Assembly (NCBI GenBank): GCA_032622095.1
Contig: CP136065.1
Span: forward strand, 242,027,530-242,091,529
Origin: Siphonodentalium dalli
Lineage: Eukaryota; Mollusca; Scaphopoda; Gadilida; Siphonodentaliidae
DNA: 64,000 nt
Direction: 5' to 3'
Below are positions 10,758 to 21,389 of this stretch, in pieces. Below the pieces are notes generated by a model, which was not told the origin of the DNA, did no database searches, and worked only from the letters and a program-made list of their open reading frames with translations. The position numbers and the translations under genes are program-made. Numbering within the stretch: position 1 is the stretch's first letter; every line of letters starts with the position of its first letter.

Positions 10758-12954
10758 ATTTCGGCTTTAGAAACGCATCTCCCCCTGATTATGCCAAGAT
10801 CTCATTATAAAAAAGTTAACAACATCCCTAGCCAGGTAAATAGCCTGCTTGTTCTTGATATATACTGCCTTTATTGACGTAGTGATAAACAGATTATAGA
10901 AATTGCTGCCACGCAATATTCCAGACATGCGTCGCCACAAAAAACTATAACTTTCTCGAGCTCAGACGAGAATAATGTCAAGCAAGCCACCCAGGAAAAG
11001 CTGAGACTTAGTTATATTGTCTAACGATCGACAATCCTGGCTGACACCAAGTTATATAAATATCACGAAATAAGTAAGTTCCCCCCTGACATATTACGCT
11101 ATATCTCAAGAATCCGAGACAGATTGATGGGAAAGTATACACGTATATTTACAATAGTAGAACTTGAAGTGACAACATGTCTACCCACTGAGTGCTTGCA
11201 TGAATACTGTTAGTCTCCCCACTTGCATGCTTCTCTGACCACCGTTTGTGCGCAGATTGTGCTCAATTCAAAAGTCACGAAACAAAAGTTATGAATGTAG
11301 AAATCTCCTACAAAGTAGTCGCCCATGCGAAACACAGCTTATAGTTCTGAGTGTACCCCCCCCCCCCATAACACAACAAGACTTGAGGGCACAGTGCCCT
11401 TAATTAGTAATATTTCGGCTTTAGAAACGCATCTCCCCCTCATGATGCCAAGATCTCATTATAAAAAGTTAGCGACATCCTTAGCCAGGTAAATAGCCTG
11501 CTTGTTCTTGATATATACTGCCTTTATTGACGTAGTGATAAACAGATTATAGAAATTGCTGCCACGCAATATTCCAGACATGCGTCGCCACAAAAAACTA
11601 TAACTTTCTCGAGCTCAGACGAGAATAATGTCAAGCAAGCCACCCAGGAAAAGCTGAGACTTAGTTATATTGTCTAACGATCGACAATCCTGGCTGACAC
11701 CAAGTTATATAAATATCACGAAATAAGTAAGTCCCCCCCCCTGACATATTACGCTATATCTCAAGAATCCGAGACAGATTGACGGGAAAGTTTACACGTA
11801 TATTTACTACAGTAGAACTTGAAGTGACAACATGTCTACCCACTGAGTGCTTGCATGAATACCGTTAGTCTCCCCACTGACTGCTTGCATGCTTCTCTGA
11901 CCACCGTTTGTGCGCAGATTGTGCTCAATTCAAAAGTCACGAAACAAAAGTTATGAATGTAGAAATCTCCTACAAAGTAGTCGCCCATGCGAAACACAGC
12001 TTAATTCTGAGTGTACCCCCCCCCCCATAACACAACAATACTTGAGGGCACAGTGGCCTTAATTAGTAATATTTCGGCTTTAGAAACGCATCTCCCCCTC
12101 ATGATGCCAAGATCTCATTATAAAAAGTTAGCGACATCCTTAGCCAGGTAAATAGCCTGCTTGTTCTTGATATATGCTGCCTTTATTGAAGTAGTGATAA
12201 ACAGATTATAGAAATTGCTGCCACGCAATATTCCAGACATGCGTCGTCACAAAAAACTATAACTTTCTCGAGTTAAGACGAGAATAATGTCAAGCAAGCC
12301 ACCCGGGAAAAGCTGAGACTTAGTTATGTTGTCTAACGATCGACAATCCTGGCTGACACCAAGTTATATAAATATCACGAAATAAGTAAGTTCCCCCTGA
12401 CATTTTACACTATATGATCCTATATGTCAAGAATCCGAGACAGATTGACGGGAAAGTTTACACGTATTCACTATAGTAGGAACTTGAAGTGACAACATGT
12501 CTACCCACTAAGTGCTTGCATGAACACTTTGTGTACGCTCAGTACTTGCATGGTTACATTAACACGGAGGTCTACCCACTGAGTGCTTGCATGCTTGCCT
12601 AAACACTTTGTGTACGCTCAGTACTTGCGTGATTACATTAACACCGAGGTCTACGCACGGAGTGCTTGCGTGAATACCGTTAGCCTTCCCACCGACTGCT
12701 TGCAAGCTTGCCTGAACACTTTGTGTACGCTCAGTACTTGTATGATTACATTAGCACCGAGGTCTACCCACTGAGACTGAGTGTTTGCATACTTGCATGA
12801 ATACCGTTAGTCTACCCACTGACTGCATGCTTGCATGCTTCTCGAAACAAAAGTTATGAATGTAGAAATCGCCTACAAAGAGTGGCCCATGAGAAAAACA
12901 GCTTAGTTCTGAGTGTACCCCCATAACACGACAATACTTGAGGGCACCGTGCCC
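10758..12954. repeat. Three-copy tandem repeat, about 656 bp per unit
   Basis: Units start with ATTTCGGCTTTAGAAACGC at 10758, 11412 and 12071, and each ends with a block like TTGAGGGCACAGTGCCC. The first two differ by a few substitutions and C-run length changes. The third is enlarged between about 12490 and 12840 by an internal minisatellite built on TCTACCCACTGAGTGCTTGC. No unit is coding. The unit ends CCCTTAATTAGTAA, and in the third unit an element (12955-16160) has inserted exactly at that TTAA. Confidence 0.9.
12490..12840. repeat. Internal minisatellite expansion in the third unit
   Basis: The motif CTGAGTGCTTGCATG and the alternating motif CACTTTGTGTACGCTCAGTA with TTACATTAACAC recur four to five times. 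Units 1 and 2 hold only one or two copies. Confidence 0.75.
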
Positions 12955-13187
12955 TTAACCCTTTGCCCAACAAAACGGCCAAAACCGGCCAAATAAAGCT
13001 TCAACAGCCTAAAATATCTTCGGTCTGTCTCAATAGAACCATACAAATATGGATATCATTGGAACCGGCTCCTTGACCACATTGTGATAGTTACAGTTAT
13101 GCCCTGTGCCAATGCATTCTCTTATATATGCGAGTCGACCATAGGTCGCCTCGCATATATAAGAGAATGCATTGGCCTAAAAAATCT

Positions 13188-16042
13188 GCATCATAATATG
13201 GCATCAATGCGACAAGTGTGGATATCTGCCGGGAGACCACGGGAGGAATCACACATTGCATATAGAGCATACAAAGACGCAAAATGTCTATTTCGTGCAC
13301 AATTCCGCAAATCGAACGAGCTCTATCTCCAAGAAATGGATGACAAGCTAGACAAAATGGCCGAACTTGACATAAACAGCTTTTTTAGGGCTTTCAACAA
13401 AAGGAAAGTTCAACGGCAAACCGCATCAAACTGTTTATTTGAAGTAAACGGTTCCACACTTAGAGACCCACAGGCGGTAATTGAAGCTTGGTCATCTTAT
13501 TATGAGAACCTCTATTCCCCATTACAATCTAACGATTTTGACGAAAAACACTTTTCATATGTTAACGCGGAAATTGAGAACATTCCCTCGTCGCACGGGT
13601 ATAGCGACATTGATGCAGATTTATGTTTCAATGTGTCTATTGATGAAGTAAAATATGTACTGCAAAATGCCAAGAAAGGCAAGGCGCCTGGTTTAGACAC
13701 CTTATGTTATGAACATATAATTTATGGTGGAGAGCGCCTGCAGAGCTCAGTTGCAACATTGATGTCCAAAATGGTTGAACTCAACCACGTCCCAGCACGA
13801 GCCAAAATAGGCCTTATGGTACCGCTCTTCAAAGGCGGCAATAAATCCAAAAAACAATTTGATAATTATCGTGCTATCACATTGCTCCCTGTTTTATATA
13901 CTATATTTGAGAAAATTATTTTGAACCGTCTTGAAAACTTTTCAACAGATCTCATCAAAGTACACCCACTGCAACATGGATTTCAAAAAGGGGTTAGCTG
14001 CCTCGCGTCGTCCTTCATAATTCAGGAAAGTATCGCCTTCACGGCCGAAAATCACAGCCCACTGTTTGCTTGTTTTTTAGATGTCCGTAAAGCATTTGAC
14101 ACAGTTTGGATTCACGGTCTCCTGCTCAAACTCTATCAACGTGGATTCACTGGTGAAATATGGCATATAATCAGTTCTCTGTTAAGTGGAATAAAATGCT
14201 CTGTTCAATTTAATGGTTCGATTTCGCGATACGTCGATATACAACAGGGAACACGTCAAGGAAGTATACTCGCCCCCTTATTTTACATGATCTTCATCGA
14301 TGAACTAATTTTCCAACTTGAAAACAGTCACCATGGTTTGCGCGTCGGTTCTGCGTGTTGCGCATCGCCAACTCAAGCCGACGATATGACTCTCTTGTCT
14401 CTAACTTCTTCTGGTCTCCAAACTTTGTGTGACCTATGCAGCTCATACAGTAAAAAATGGAGATTTAAATACAACCAGGATAAATGCAAAGTAGTCATTT
14501 TTAATGAACCATCTTCCTTACAAAAGTCCCGAGAAACAGTAGTTTGGATTGTAAATGATGAACCCGTGTCGGTGTCAGATCAGGTCACGCACCTTGGAAT
14601 CCCATTACAAAACATTAACATGGGCAACCATCTGAATGACCACATATGCAACAAAATACGATCTACGTATCTCATGTTAAGTAACGCTGGTATGTATGCC
14701 GGTGGCATAACACCCCTCAGCTCAAACACTTTGTACAACACTGTAGTTTTACCCAAAGGCCTATACGGGTCTGAATTCCTTTGCGGCATATCTTTGACAA
14801 ATGAAAACTCGTTGGAAAAAGTTCACAGGTTTTGCTTAAAACAAATTCAAGGACTCCCTTATAGAGCGCGCACAGATGTGGTACAAGGCTTACTTGGACT
14901 ATGCCCTCTATCAGCAATTATCGACAAGAGAAAACTTAGTCTGCTTGGGTCTCTTTGCAGGACGGCACATGGAAAGACATCGAAAACGATTTTCATGTTC
15001 CGTCTTAAGAGTCACCTTCAACAATCTAATTGTAATGCATCGTTTATTTCAGAAATCATTAAAATTCTAGACAACTATAACCTCACATCCTATCTAACAT
15101 CGTTTCTAGAAGAAGGACACTTCCCATCCAAGGACGCATGGAAATCCCTCATAGTAACAGAAATCAAACAAGCAAACGAGCAGTCATGGCAGACACGATT
15201 ACGCAATGAACATGCCCTAGTCCCATTCGCAAATAATCATAGTTCACTGTCAATTTCACCTCTTTGGCTAGCATGTAGAAGCTATCCTCAACATAAGCTT
15301 GAATTTCTAGAAATAGCCAAAATCCTGACCCGGGCCTTATCCCCAGTACACGGAAAGTGTCAGATATGTCATAAACTCTTTAAAAACGAAATCGAACATG
15401 CAATCCTCTTATGTTCCGCCTTTGCCGAGACAAGAATCGAAATATGGTTCAATGTCATAGAGGACTTCGGTATACCTTGTTTCTTATATATTGACAACTT
15501 GAGCCCCGTAGATCAGTTGATGATATTTCTTGCTTGCATTCCGCCACCCATGCGGGACCTCGTAAATGATATTAAGCAATTTACCATGTTTCTTGTTCGA
15601 AATTCATTTAAACTGTGGAAAATGTATACGGATCTATCGACTAAATGGATCACTTGTAAACCGCTCACGAACCGCTCTGCTCGAAGACAGAAACAATATC
15701 TACATAATTAATTTGTATTTAGTAGCATCTAACTAAACATGATATACACATGTACTTTATAACGAAAATAAAGCTATATCGCAGACAACTCAGTCTCGCT
15801 CCATTCGACAGATACTCGTATAATTATCCAGTTGAAGTGTTTCGTGAAATCAGAAATACACGAGGCCTACAGGTGTAATGCTTATACCTCATTGAATTTG
15901 TATTGCGCATATTTTGTGTATAAAACCATGTGATATATTGATGTTTATTTTTTGTCAACTATGTTGAAACACTAATCTTGTGTATGATGCATAATGTTTA
16001 AACTCTCCGTTTGCGGAGGAAATAAAGGTATATATATATATA
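13188..16042 (+). mobile_element. 5'-truncated non-LTR retrotransposon (LINE)
   Basis: The left junction follows CCTAAAAAATCT of the E4 spacer. The right end is the 3' UTR, closing GAGGAAATAAAGG and a (TA)n tail, after which the spacer resumes as TAATTTTTAATGTG. About 47 bp of spacer present in E6 are missing, so the insertion came with a target deletion or replaced that stretch. Only the RT-to-C-terminus part of ORF2 is present. The apurinic-type endonuclease expected at the N-terminus is absent. Confidence 0.85.
13198..15711 (+). CDS. LINE ORF2 protein, partial: reverse transcriptase and C-terminal zinc motif
   Basis: Reverse transcriptase of a non-LTR retrotransposon, which would copy its own RNA at a nicked target. 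The frame is open from 13084, but the first 30 or so codons are MITE and palindrome sequence. I start at the first ATG within LINE sequence (13198). Numbering from 13084: KGKAPGLD lies at about 200, motif A FLDVRKAFDTV has Asp at 333, motif B QGTRQGSILAPLF begins at about 388, and motif C is QADD at 431-434 (the usual aromatic before ADD is Gln). The thumb-like HLGIPL follows, then CQICHKLFKNEIEHAILLC (CX2C-X9-H-X4-C, 759-777). The frame has no stop or frameshift over 838 codons, so the copy is young or recently active, though it lacks the endonuclease. Confidence 0.88.
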   Translation: MASMRQVWISAGRPREESHIAYRAYKDAKCLFRAQFRKSNELYLQEMDDKLDKMAELDINSFFRAFNKRKVQRQTASNCLFEVNGSTLRDPQAVIEAWSSYYENLYSPLQSNDFDEKHFSYVNAEIENIPSSHGYSDIDADLCFNVSIDEVKYVLQNAKKGKAPGLDTLCYEHIIYGGERLQSSVATLMSKMVELNHVPARAKIGLMVPLFKGGNKSKKQFDNYRAITLLPVLYTIFEKIILNRLENFSTDLIKVHPLQHGFQKGVSCLASSFIIQESIAFTAENHSPLFACFLDVRKAFDTVWIHGLLLKLYQRGFTGEIWHIISSLLSGIKCSVQFNGSISRYVDIQQGTRQGSILAPLFYMIFIDELIFQLENSHHGLRVGSACCASPTQADDMTLLSLTSSGLQTLCDLCSSYSKKWRFKYNQDKCKVVIFNEPSSLQKSRETVVWIVNDEPVSVSDQVTHLGIPLQNINMGNHLNDHICNKIRSTYLMLSNAGMYAGGITPLSSNTLYNTVVLPKGLYGSEFLCGISLTNENSLEKVHRFCLKQIQGLPYRARTDVVQGLLGLCPLSAIIDKRKLSLLGSLCRTAHGKTSKTIFMFRLKSHLQQSNCNASFISEIIKILDNYNLTSYLTSFLEEGHFPSKDAWKSLIVTEIKQANEQSWQTRLRNEHALVPFANNHSSLSISPLWLACRSYPQHKLEFLEIAKILTRALSPVHGKCQICHKLFKNEIEHAILLCSAFAETRIEIWFNVIEDFGIPCFLYIDNLSPVDQLMIFLACIPPPMRDLVNDIKQFTMFLVRNSFKLWKMYTDLSTKWITCKPLTNRSARRQKQYLHN

Positions 16043-16160
16043 TAATTTTTAATGTGTTAAGCCAATGCATTCTCTTATATATGCGAGGCGACCTATGGTC
16101 GACTCGCATATATAAAAGAATGCATTGGCACAGGGCCCTTCTGCTGGGTAAAAGGGTTAA

Positions 16161-16504
16161 TTAGTAAATATTGCTATGATGCTGCCAAGTTAGTGTCATT
16201 GTCCATTCTTGTTTAGACTGTTCGATACCCGTGAAGCCATGGTGCCAAGTCACAAAGGAGAGGTCCGCCTGTCGTTGGCCGAGAATTCTGACACTACCAA
16301 CGTTAATCTCCAGCATACCCAGTGATTTCATGATGTTTCGAAAGTCGACTCTTCCCATTATATTGGTTATCATTCAATAAGCATGTAGACACCCACCATA
16401 TGGTTACTTACATGTAGAATTATCTTCAAAATTTAATCACATTCTGATTAACATATCTGAAGATATCCTCTCAAATATCAAGGCGGAACCAAGCCTGAGT
16501 TTAG
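16161..16504 (-). other. Unassigned; weak minus-strand frame
   Basis: A 70-codon minus-strand frame (16161-16373) reads FRNIMKSLGMLEINVGSVRI and on. It looks more protein-like than its surroundings, and a retroelement ORF1 remnant is conceivable. No motif settles this. Confidence 0.2.
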
Positions 16505-16614
16505 TGTGCCTGTCATTTGCAGAATGAGGTCACCAGCCTAGAGGGTGAATTTAGTGACGCTATCCCGTATGGCGGGCTAGCATCACCAAATTAACCCTCT
16601 GGGGACCTCATTCT
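16505..16614. repeat. Fold-back element (hairpin), about 95 bp
   Basis: GAATGAGGTC and AGAGGGTGAATTTAGTGACGC on the left are mirrored by AGCATCACCAAATTAACCCTCT and GGGGACCTCATTC on the right, around a loop with CCCGTATGGCGGG. One arm of the same family, with its left flank GTGTGCCTGTCATTTGCA, recurs at 49203-49275. Confidence 0.75.
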
Positions 16615-16949
16615 TCTTAGGCCCCATCTGCTATGGGAGACATAGACTCAGTTTGATGTTTCCAAATGATGAATATTGTGATGTACATCCATTGGGAACC
16701 TCGATTATGCAATGTGTCGTCTGCCAATTTGGGGGGCATAGAGAAACTAAAGTTTCTAAACTAAAACAGAAATATAAACTACATGTATGTGAAGATGTGA
16801 TTTCTACGCCAAACAGCCGTCTAACTTCTGTGCGTCAAGACGATTTGTCTGTTCAATGATATTAAGGTTTGCCTTCAATATTTAAATACTAATTTTGATT
16901 GTTGTGTAAAAAATAATTTCGTTATTGATAAAATTAACAAAAAATAATG

Positions 16950-17170
16950 GACAATTAAGCCGTTCTTTACTAAATAGTAGTTCCTCGGGAAATGTGCAAA
17001 TAATAAGTTCAACAAACGGCGAGATATATGAACGTTTCCCACCCATGAAAAGGAACCGTTCTGCTGTTGTATTATCTATTTTTCTGTCTGTCTGGTCATT
17101 TTTGTTGACACCATCCAAATGAATAATATACAATTCCAATGTATTCTTTTATAACTCAACGGCGATAAAT
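16950..17170 (+). repeat. Family J dispersed repeat, copy 3 (diverged)
   Basis: Shares AATAATAAGTTCAACAAACG, GAACGTTTCCCACCC and CCAAATGAATAATA with the copies at 886 and 6775. Confidence 0.4.
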
Positions 17171-17189
17171 ATGTCGACGATTGTGATGA

Positions 17190-17348
17190 TAATTAGAGGT
17201 TATTACTTGGAGTCGGATATCGGCCGAGATATCAGCCCGATGTAACTTCATATCATATGAAGTTACCGATGACTGATATGAAGTTACCGAGAGCTGATAT
17301 GTCTCGACCGATATCCCACAAACCAAGTAATAACCTCGTTATTAATTA
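17190..17348. repeat. Fold-back element of about 160 bp
   Basis: The left arm TAATTAGAGGTTATTACTTG with GATATCGGCCGAGATATCAG is mirrored on the right by CTGATATGTCTCGACCGATA and CAAGTAATAACCTCGTTATT. The centre holds a short tandem repeat of GATATGAAGTTACCG. It is probably a MITE without coding capacity. Confidence 0.8.
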
Positions 17349-17409
17349 GATCAATAGTTTATGCTAATACCATCACTATCCATTCCAATTACATATGATA
17401 TTTAATTAA

Positions 17410-17823
17410 TAATGATGATGATAATGGTGTGATGATAATGGTGATGATAATGGTGATGACAATGATGATGATAACGATGATGATAATGATGATGATAATG
17501 GTGATGATAATGATGATGATAATGATGATAATGATGATGATAATGCTGATGATGGTGGTGATGATGATAATGATGATGGTAATGATGATGATGGTGATGA
17601 TAATAATGATGGTGATAATGATAATGATACTGGTGATGATAATGATGATGATAATGATAATGGTGATGATAATGATGATGATAATGATGATAATGATGAT
17701 GATAATGCTGATGATGGTGGTGATGATGATAATGATGATGGTAATGATGATGATGGTTATGATAATAATGATGGTGATAATGCTAATGATAATGGTGATG
17801 ATAATGATGATGATAATGATGCA
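17410..17823. repeat. GAT/AAT-rich microsatellite block
   Basis: Arrays of GATGATAATG and GGTGAT variants. A block at about 17475-17610 is repeated nearly unchanged at about 17640-17780. It produces a long frame of Met, Ile and Val only, which is not a gene. Confidence 0.9.
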
Positions 17824-18190
17824 TTACTTTGATATTGTTTGGACGTTTCTATGCATTTATTACATATTGATTTAGAAGGACATCAGAAATTATTTGTTGA
17901 TTGTTCAACAACAATTTGATATTGTTTGGTATCTAGTTAATATGTCATATTTGGTTTTCAAAATTTTCTCAACAGAACAAATCAGAAAACGACGTTTAAC
18001 TAGATGCTTTATGTTGTTGTTGTAACTGGAGGTTTGGAACCATGAATGCACCTTTAATTGGTGGGAACTATTTGGTCGTTTGTAGAACATCTGAACATTT
18101 CCTAACGGAACTACATACTCGTTGAAGAGTATTTCGTATAGAAAGGGTAAAAGATCTCAAGGCGCGCGAAGTGGGTTCATGCGAAATTAC
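17824..18190. other. No gene recognised
   Basis: AT-rich. TTTGATATTGTTTGG occurs twice (about 17827 and 17916), suggesting a local duplication. Confidence 0.4.
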
Positions 18191-18575
18191 ACCATTTACC
18201 CAACCGAAGGGCCCTGTGCCAATGCATTCTCTTATATATGCGAGTCGACCATAGGTCGCCTCGCATATATAAGAGAATGCATTGGCTTAACACATTAAAA
18301 ATTATAAAATTGTTAAAGAATGTAAGAAAAAATGGTAAATTGTACACGAGACATCAATTTAATGCATTCTCTTATATATGCGAGGCGACCTATGGTCGAC
18401 TCGCATATATAAGAGAATGCATTGGCACAGGGCATAACTGTAACTATCACAATGTGGTCAAGGAGCCGGTTCCAATGATATCCATATTTGTATGGTTCTA
18501 TTGAGACAGACCGAAGATATGTTAGGCTGTTGAAGCTTTATTTGGCCGGTTTTGGCCGTTTTGTTGGGTGCAAAA
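18191..18575 (-). mobile_element. PAL element E5, type 1, reverse orientation, decayed ends
   Basis: Same structure as E1 and E6 but inverted: palindromes at 18219-18285 and 18359-18425, then the long arm with GGAGCCGGTTCCAATGATAT and TTTGGCCGGTTTTGGCCG. The termini read ATTTACCCAACCGAAGGG and TTGTTGGGTGCAAAAAC, so the TTAA at both ends has been lost. Part of the spacer next to the second palindrome is replaced by GTACACGAGACATCA. Confidence 0.78.
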
Positions 18576-19579
18576 ACGACTGTCATCAACAAGTACATGA
18601 ATAATAGATTGAATTTTTTATTATTTTCATTATTTGTTACTTTCCAATAATGATATGTCACATGTCAAAACCATTGTTATGTAAATATTACTGTTACAGT
18701 GGAATTACTAATAATAGTCCAAATAGTCCAATATTAGTGCAATAAGATACACAAGTTTTTTTCAAAACTGAACGGTAAACGTTCGAAAATTAATGTCAAA
18801 AAATTGAAAAGTATTTTGAAAATCATATTCAGACTACAATATTTTAATTTACTAAATGATTAGCGATGTTTGTTGACAAATCTACAACTTTTGTTTATAA
18901 AACAGTGGTTTCAACTCGCGAAATTCCATTGTTGCAGAACTGTCAATAATGAACGCAAGCTCATCTCGTTCTATCCTTCCGCGACAGCACTCGTGCCGTA
19001 TCGACAAACCCATTTACACATCGTGTCGTTCTGTGTATTTATCTATTTCTCTATGTTTTTCTTATTAGCGCGCACCGCGTGTATACTGTTCTTCAATTTT
19101 GTTTTATGGCTGTGGTCCTATGGGCATTTTATTTATAGATAATTGTTTTTTTCCGGTTTAAAAGTCGAACTGCGCGACCAGGAGGCCGAGTCCGGTAAAA
19201 GGTGTAGTTGGGAATTTCAATTTCGTTTATTGTCCTTTACATTATTATGTCAATAATGTTGATTTTTGGTTTGTGACAAGCTATGTCAATTACCAATAAA
19301 AGAAATTTAACAGATAATTTGTAAGTCTTATATTTCAACTTTTATAGATATTTTTCGTTCTGCAACCAACTGATGTTTGTGGTCGGAGACGGCCGAGTCG
19401 GTCGCCGGTTAGTTAATTAGGCGCTGGTTGTTATTGTTATTTTAACGGAATTCTGAGTTGGTCATTCGCGAAACCAATATATTTTATATTCTATAATTAC
19501 AATCATGGGTATATAATATATGATCTTGAGCGCGTTACCATTTCTGACTATGGTTTTCTTGGTTGTGTTGTTTGACAGA
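18576..19579. other. No gene recognised
   Basis: AT-rich sequence. A 90-codon frame at 18870-19142 is hydrophobic with no recognised family. The region 19180-19400 has two GGCCGAGTC-type motifs. Confidence 0.4.
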
Positions 19580-19795
19580 CTTTTCGTTAGTTTATCGCCG
19601 ATAGATGCGCCCCGCATCGAGTAGTAAATATTTACAATTGAGCGTAGTTTTGACGATGTTTTCTATGGAGTGGTACGATCGATTTGCTTCAAATTTTCGG
19701 CCATGTTAGCAGAATGTTACAGCCTGAGTACTAACTTATCAGTTCCACGCACAGGAACAAGTACATAACATGTCTTTAAAAGTACATGAATAGTA
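19580..19795 (+). repeat. Family I element, 5'-truncated copy
   Basis: Matches the last two thirds of 9735-10112 (TTAGTTTATCGCCGATAG through ACTAACTTATCAGTTCC) and ends ACATGTCTTTAAA. Confidence 0.65.
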
Positions 19796-20087
19796 TCAGA
19801 GCTGTGATGAAACCCAGCGATTTAGTTGATTCCTCAGAGCCGGAGATATTCGCTGATATAGCTCCAAACACAAATAGTGGCAGGTGTGCATAAATTAAGA
19901 AGAATGGGTAAAATATTACTAACGGTAAACAACAAATCCTTTGGAATATTTTGATATTAAATTGAGATAAATTAAACTGCTACACCTGTATTTGAGGTCC
20001 CTAAAAGTGTGGACATTACTGTAATGTCCAACAACATCAAACTCAACTGACGGTAACAAGAGCTGGTGCCAACACACGTCAGCGTTG

Positions 20088-20330
20088 AATCATGAATGTT
20101 ATATACATCAAGCTTTCACTAACAACATCTGCCAAACAATCTTCTGTGCTATAAATGTTATAAATGCCAAAGGTATGGCCATGCCAAACATAATTGCAAT
20201 AATAAAGCTACTCCGTGTGCACCGTGTTCTGCCCCAGGGGATCACAGGAATTGTGCAGGACATAAGAAATGTTGAAAGTGTTTTGGCGCACACCCAGCGC
20301 AGGCCTACATGCCTCATTGGTATACGCCCG
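20088..20330 (+). pseudogene. LINE ORF1 (gag-like) zinc-knuckle fragment
   Basis: In the frame starting at TGC 20147 the translation reads CYKCQRYGHAKHNC, then CAPCSAPGDHRNC, then KKC, a stop, and KCFGAHPAQAY. This is the series of CCHC knuckles found in ORF1 proteins of Jockey/CR1-like non-LTR retrotransposons, where they bind RNA. The in-frame stop inside the third knuckle and the absence of flanking ORF1 domains make this a dead fragment. It is not adjacent to any ORF2 of the window. Confidence 0.7.
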
Positions 20331-20379
20331 TTTAAAACGATCGTATTATGTTATTAGCCAGTGCGTTCTTCTGTTGGCT

Positions 20380-20464
20380 AGCCATCCGTTAACTATTGGT
20401 ATCAGAACGATAACTCTAGTTTGGACTATTTGATCTGAGCGAACGTTGGTGTGTTTGTGTGTTC
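20380..20464 (+). repeat. Family E repeat, left part interrupted by E6
   Basis: Contains CGATAACTCTAGTTTGGA and GTGTGTTTGTGTGTTC, then TTAA of the inserted element. The repeat continues after 20860. Confidence 0.6.
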
Positions 20465-20860
20465 TTAACCCTTTACCCAACAAAACGGCCAAAACCGGCC
20501 AAATAAAGCTTCAACAGCCTAAAATATATTCGGTCTATCTCAATAGAACCATACAAATATGGATATCATTGGAACCGGCTCCTTGACCACATTGTGATAG
20601 TTACAGTTATGCCCTGTGCCAATGCATTCTCTTATATATGCGAGTCGACCATAGGTCGCCTCGCATATATAAGAGAATGCATTGGCCTAAAAAATCTTTT
20701 TTAAACACTTTTTACCATATTTCTTACATTCTTTAACAATTTTATAATTTTTAATGTGTTAAGGCAATGCATTCTCTTATATATGCGAGGCGACCTATGG
20801 TCGACTCGCATATATAAGAGAATGCATTGGCACAGGGCCCTTCTGTTGGGTAAAGGTTAA
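20465..20860 (+). mobile_element. PAL element E6, type 1, intact reference copy
   Basis: TTAA (20465-20468) then CCCTTTACCCAACAAAAC. It ends CTTCTGTTGGGTAAAGG before TTAA (20857-20860). Palindromes lie at 20619-20685 and 20764-20830. The spacer is about 78 bp and contains ATTCTTTAACAATTTTATAA. At about 388 bp between the TTAA copies it is the best reference for the unnested type 1 element. It interrupts a family E unit. Confidence 0.85.
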
Positions 20861-21300
20861 CCAAAATGCAGGCCACATTCGCATATGGGTTCCGCTAAAT
20901 TATGTTACATGATTTACTGCCCTTTTTGTCCCCCCAAAGTTTTTCTGAGGATTATTACAACCAACATTTGAGTCATTGTGCCCGTCCGTCCGTCCGGGTT
21001 TCTACTCATAGCTTAGACGGAGTCAATACAATATTTCAGTTGGTTTGTAGTTGACATTGGGGAACTCTCATGTCAAGTTCCAATTTGGTCACGATTCGAT
21101 TATTTTTAACGACGCAGAAAACACATTTTTTGGGTTGTCCGGATGATAACTCGAGCAATATTCAACATATTCTCTTGATATTTGGTAGATGGTTCACATT
21201 TGAGATAACGCAGGTCAAGTTCTAAAATAGGCATGACCTGATGATTTTTGACGGAGTTATACCTCTTTTTCGACTTAGTAGACTGAGTAGACGTAGACTC
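20861..21300 (+). repeat. Family E repeat, continuation, about two further units
   Basis: Resumes with GGCCACATTCGCATATGGGT and then shows TCCGTCCGTCCGGGTT, GGATGATAACTCGAG, CAGGTCAAGTTCTAAAATAG and GACGGAGTTATACC. These are the same ordered blocks as at 53400-54120. Confidence 0.6.
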
Positions 21301-21389
21301 TACATGTATTTATATATTCGTAGCCAAACAAGTCACACACACCGGCATCATCCAAGAGGCAGGGTGCTCTCACATTCCAAACATAGAAC

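Larger units (their letters stand above)
12955..16160 (+). mobile_element. PAL element E4, type 1 termini, with a LINE nested in it
   Basis: TTAA at 12955-12958 is followed by CCCTTTGCCCAACAAAAC. The inverted end is CAGCAGAAG-type, finishing AAAGGG before TTAA at 16157-16160. The outer parts match E1 and E6: left arm, palindrome 13109-13175, palindrome 16062-16128. The spacer between the palindromes is replaced by a LINE (13188 to about 16042). Units 1 and 2 of the adjacent tandem repeat give the uninterrupted target (CCCTTAATTAGTAATATT). After the right-hand TTAA the host sequence resumes as TTAGTAAATATT, so insertion was precise with a TTAA duplication. Confidence 0.88.

Noticed and set aside
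11356-11367. Runs of C or G (11356, 12018, 8628, 50496, 63174) as special structures
   Set aside because: The C runs vary in length between tandem copies as expected from slippage. A single homopolymer run is not enough to claim a quadruplex function.
17429-17875. 148-codon frame of almost only Met, Ile and Val
   Set aside because: Translation of GATGATAATG microsatellite DNA.
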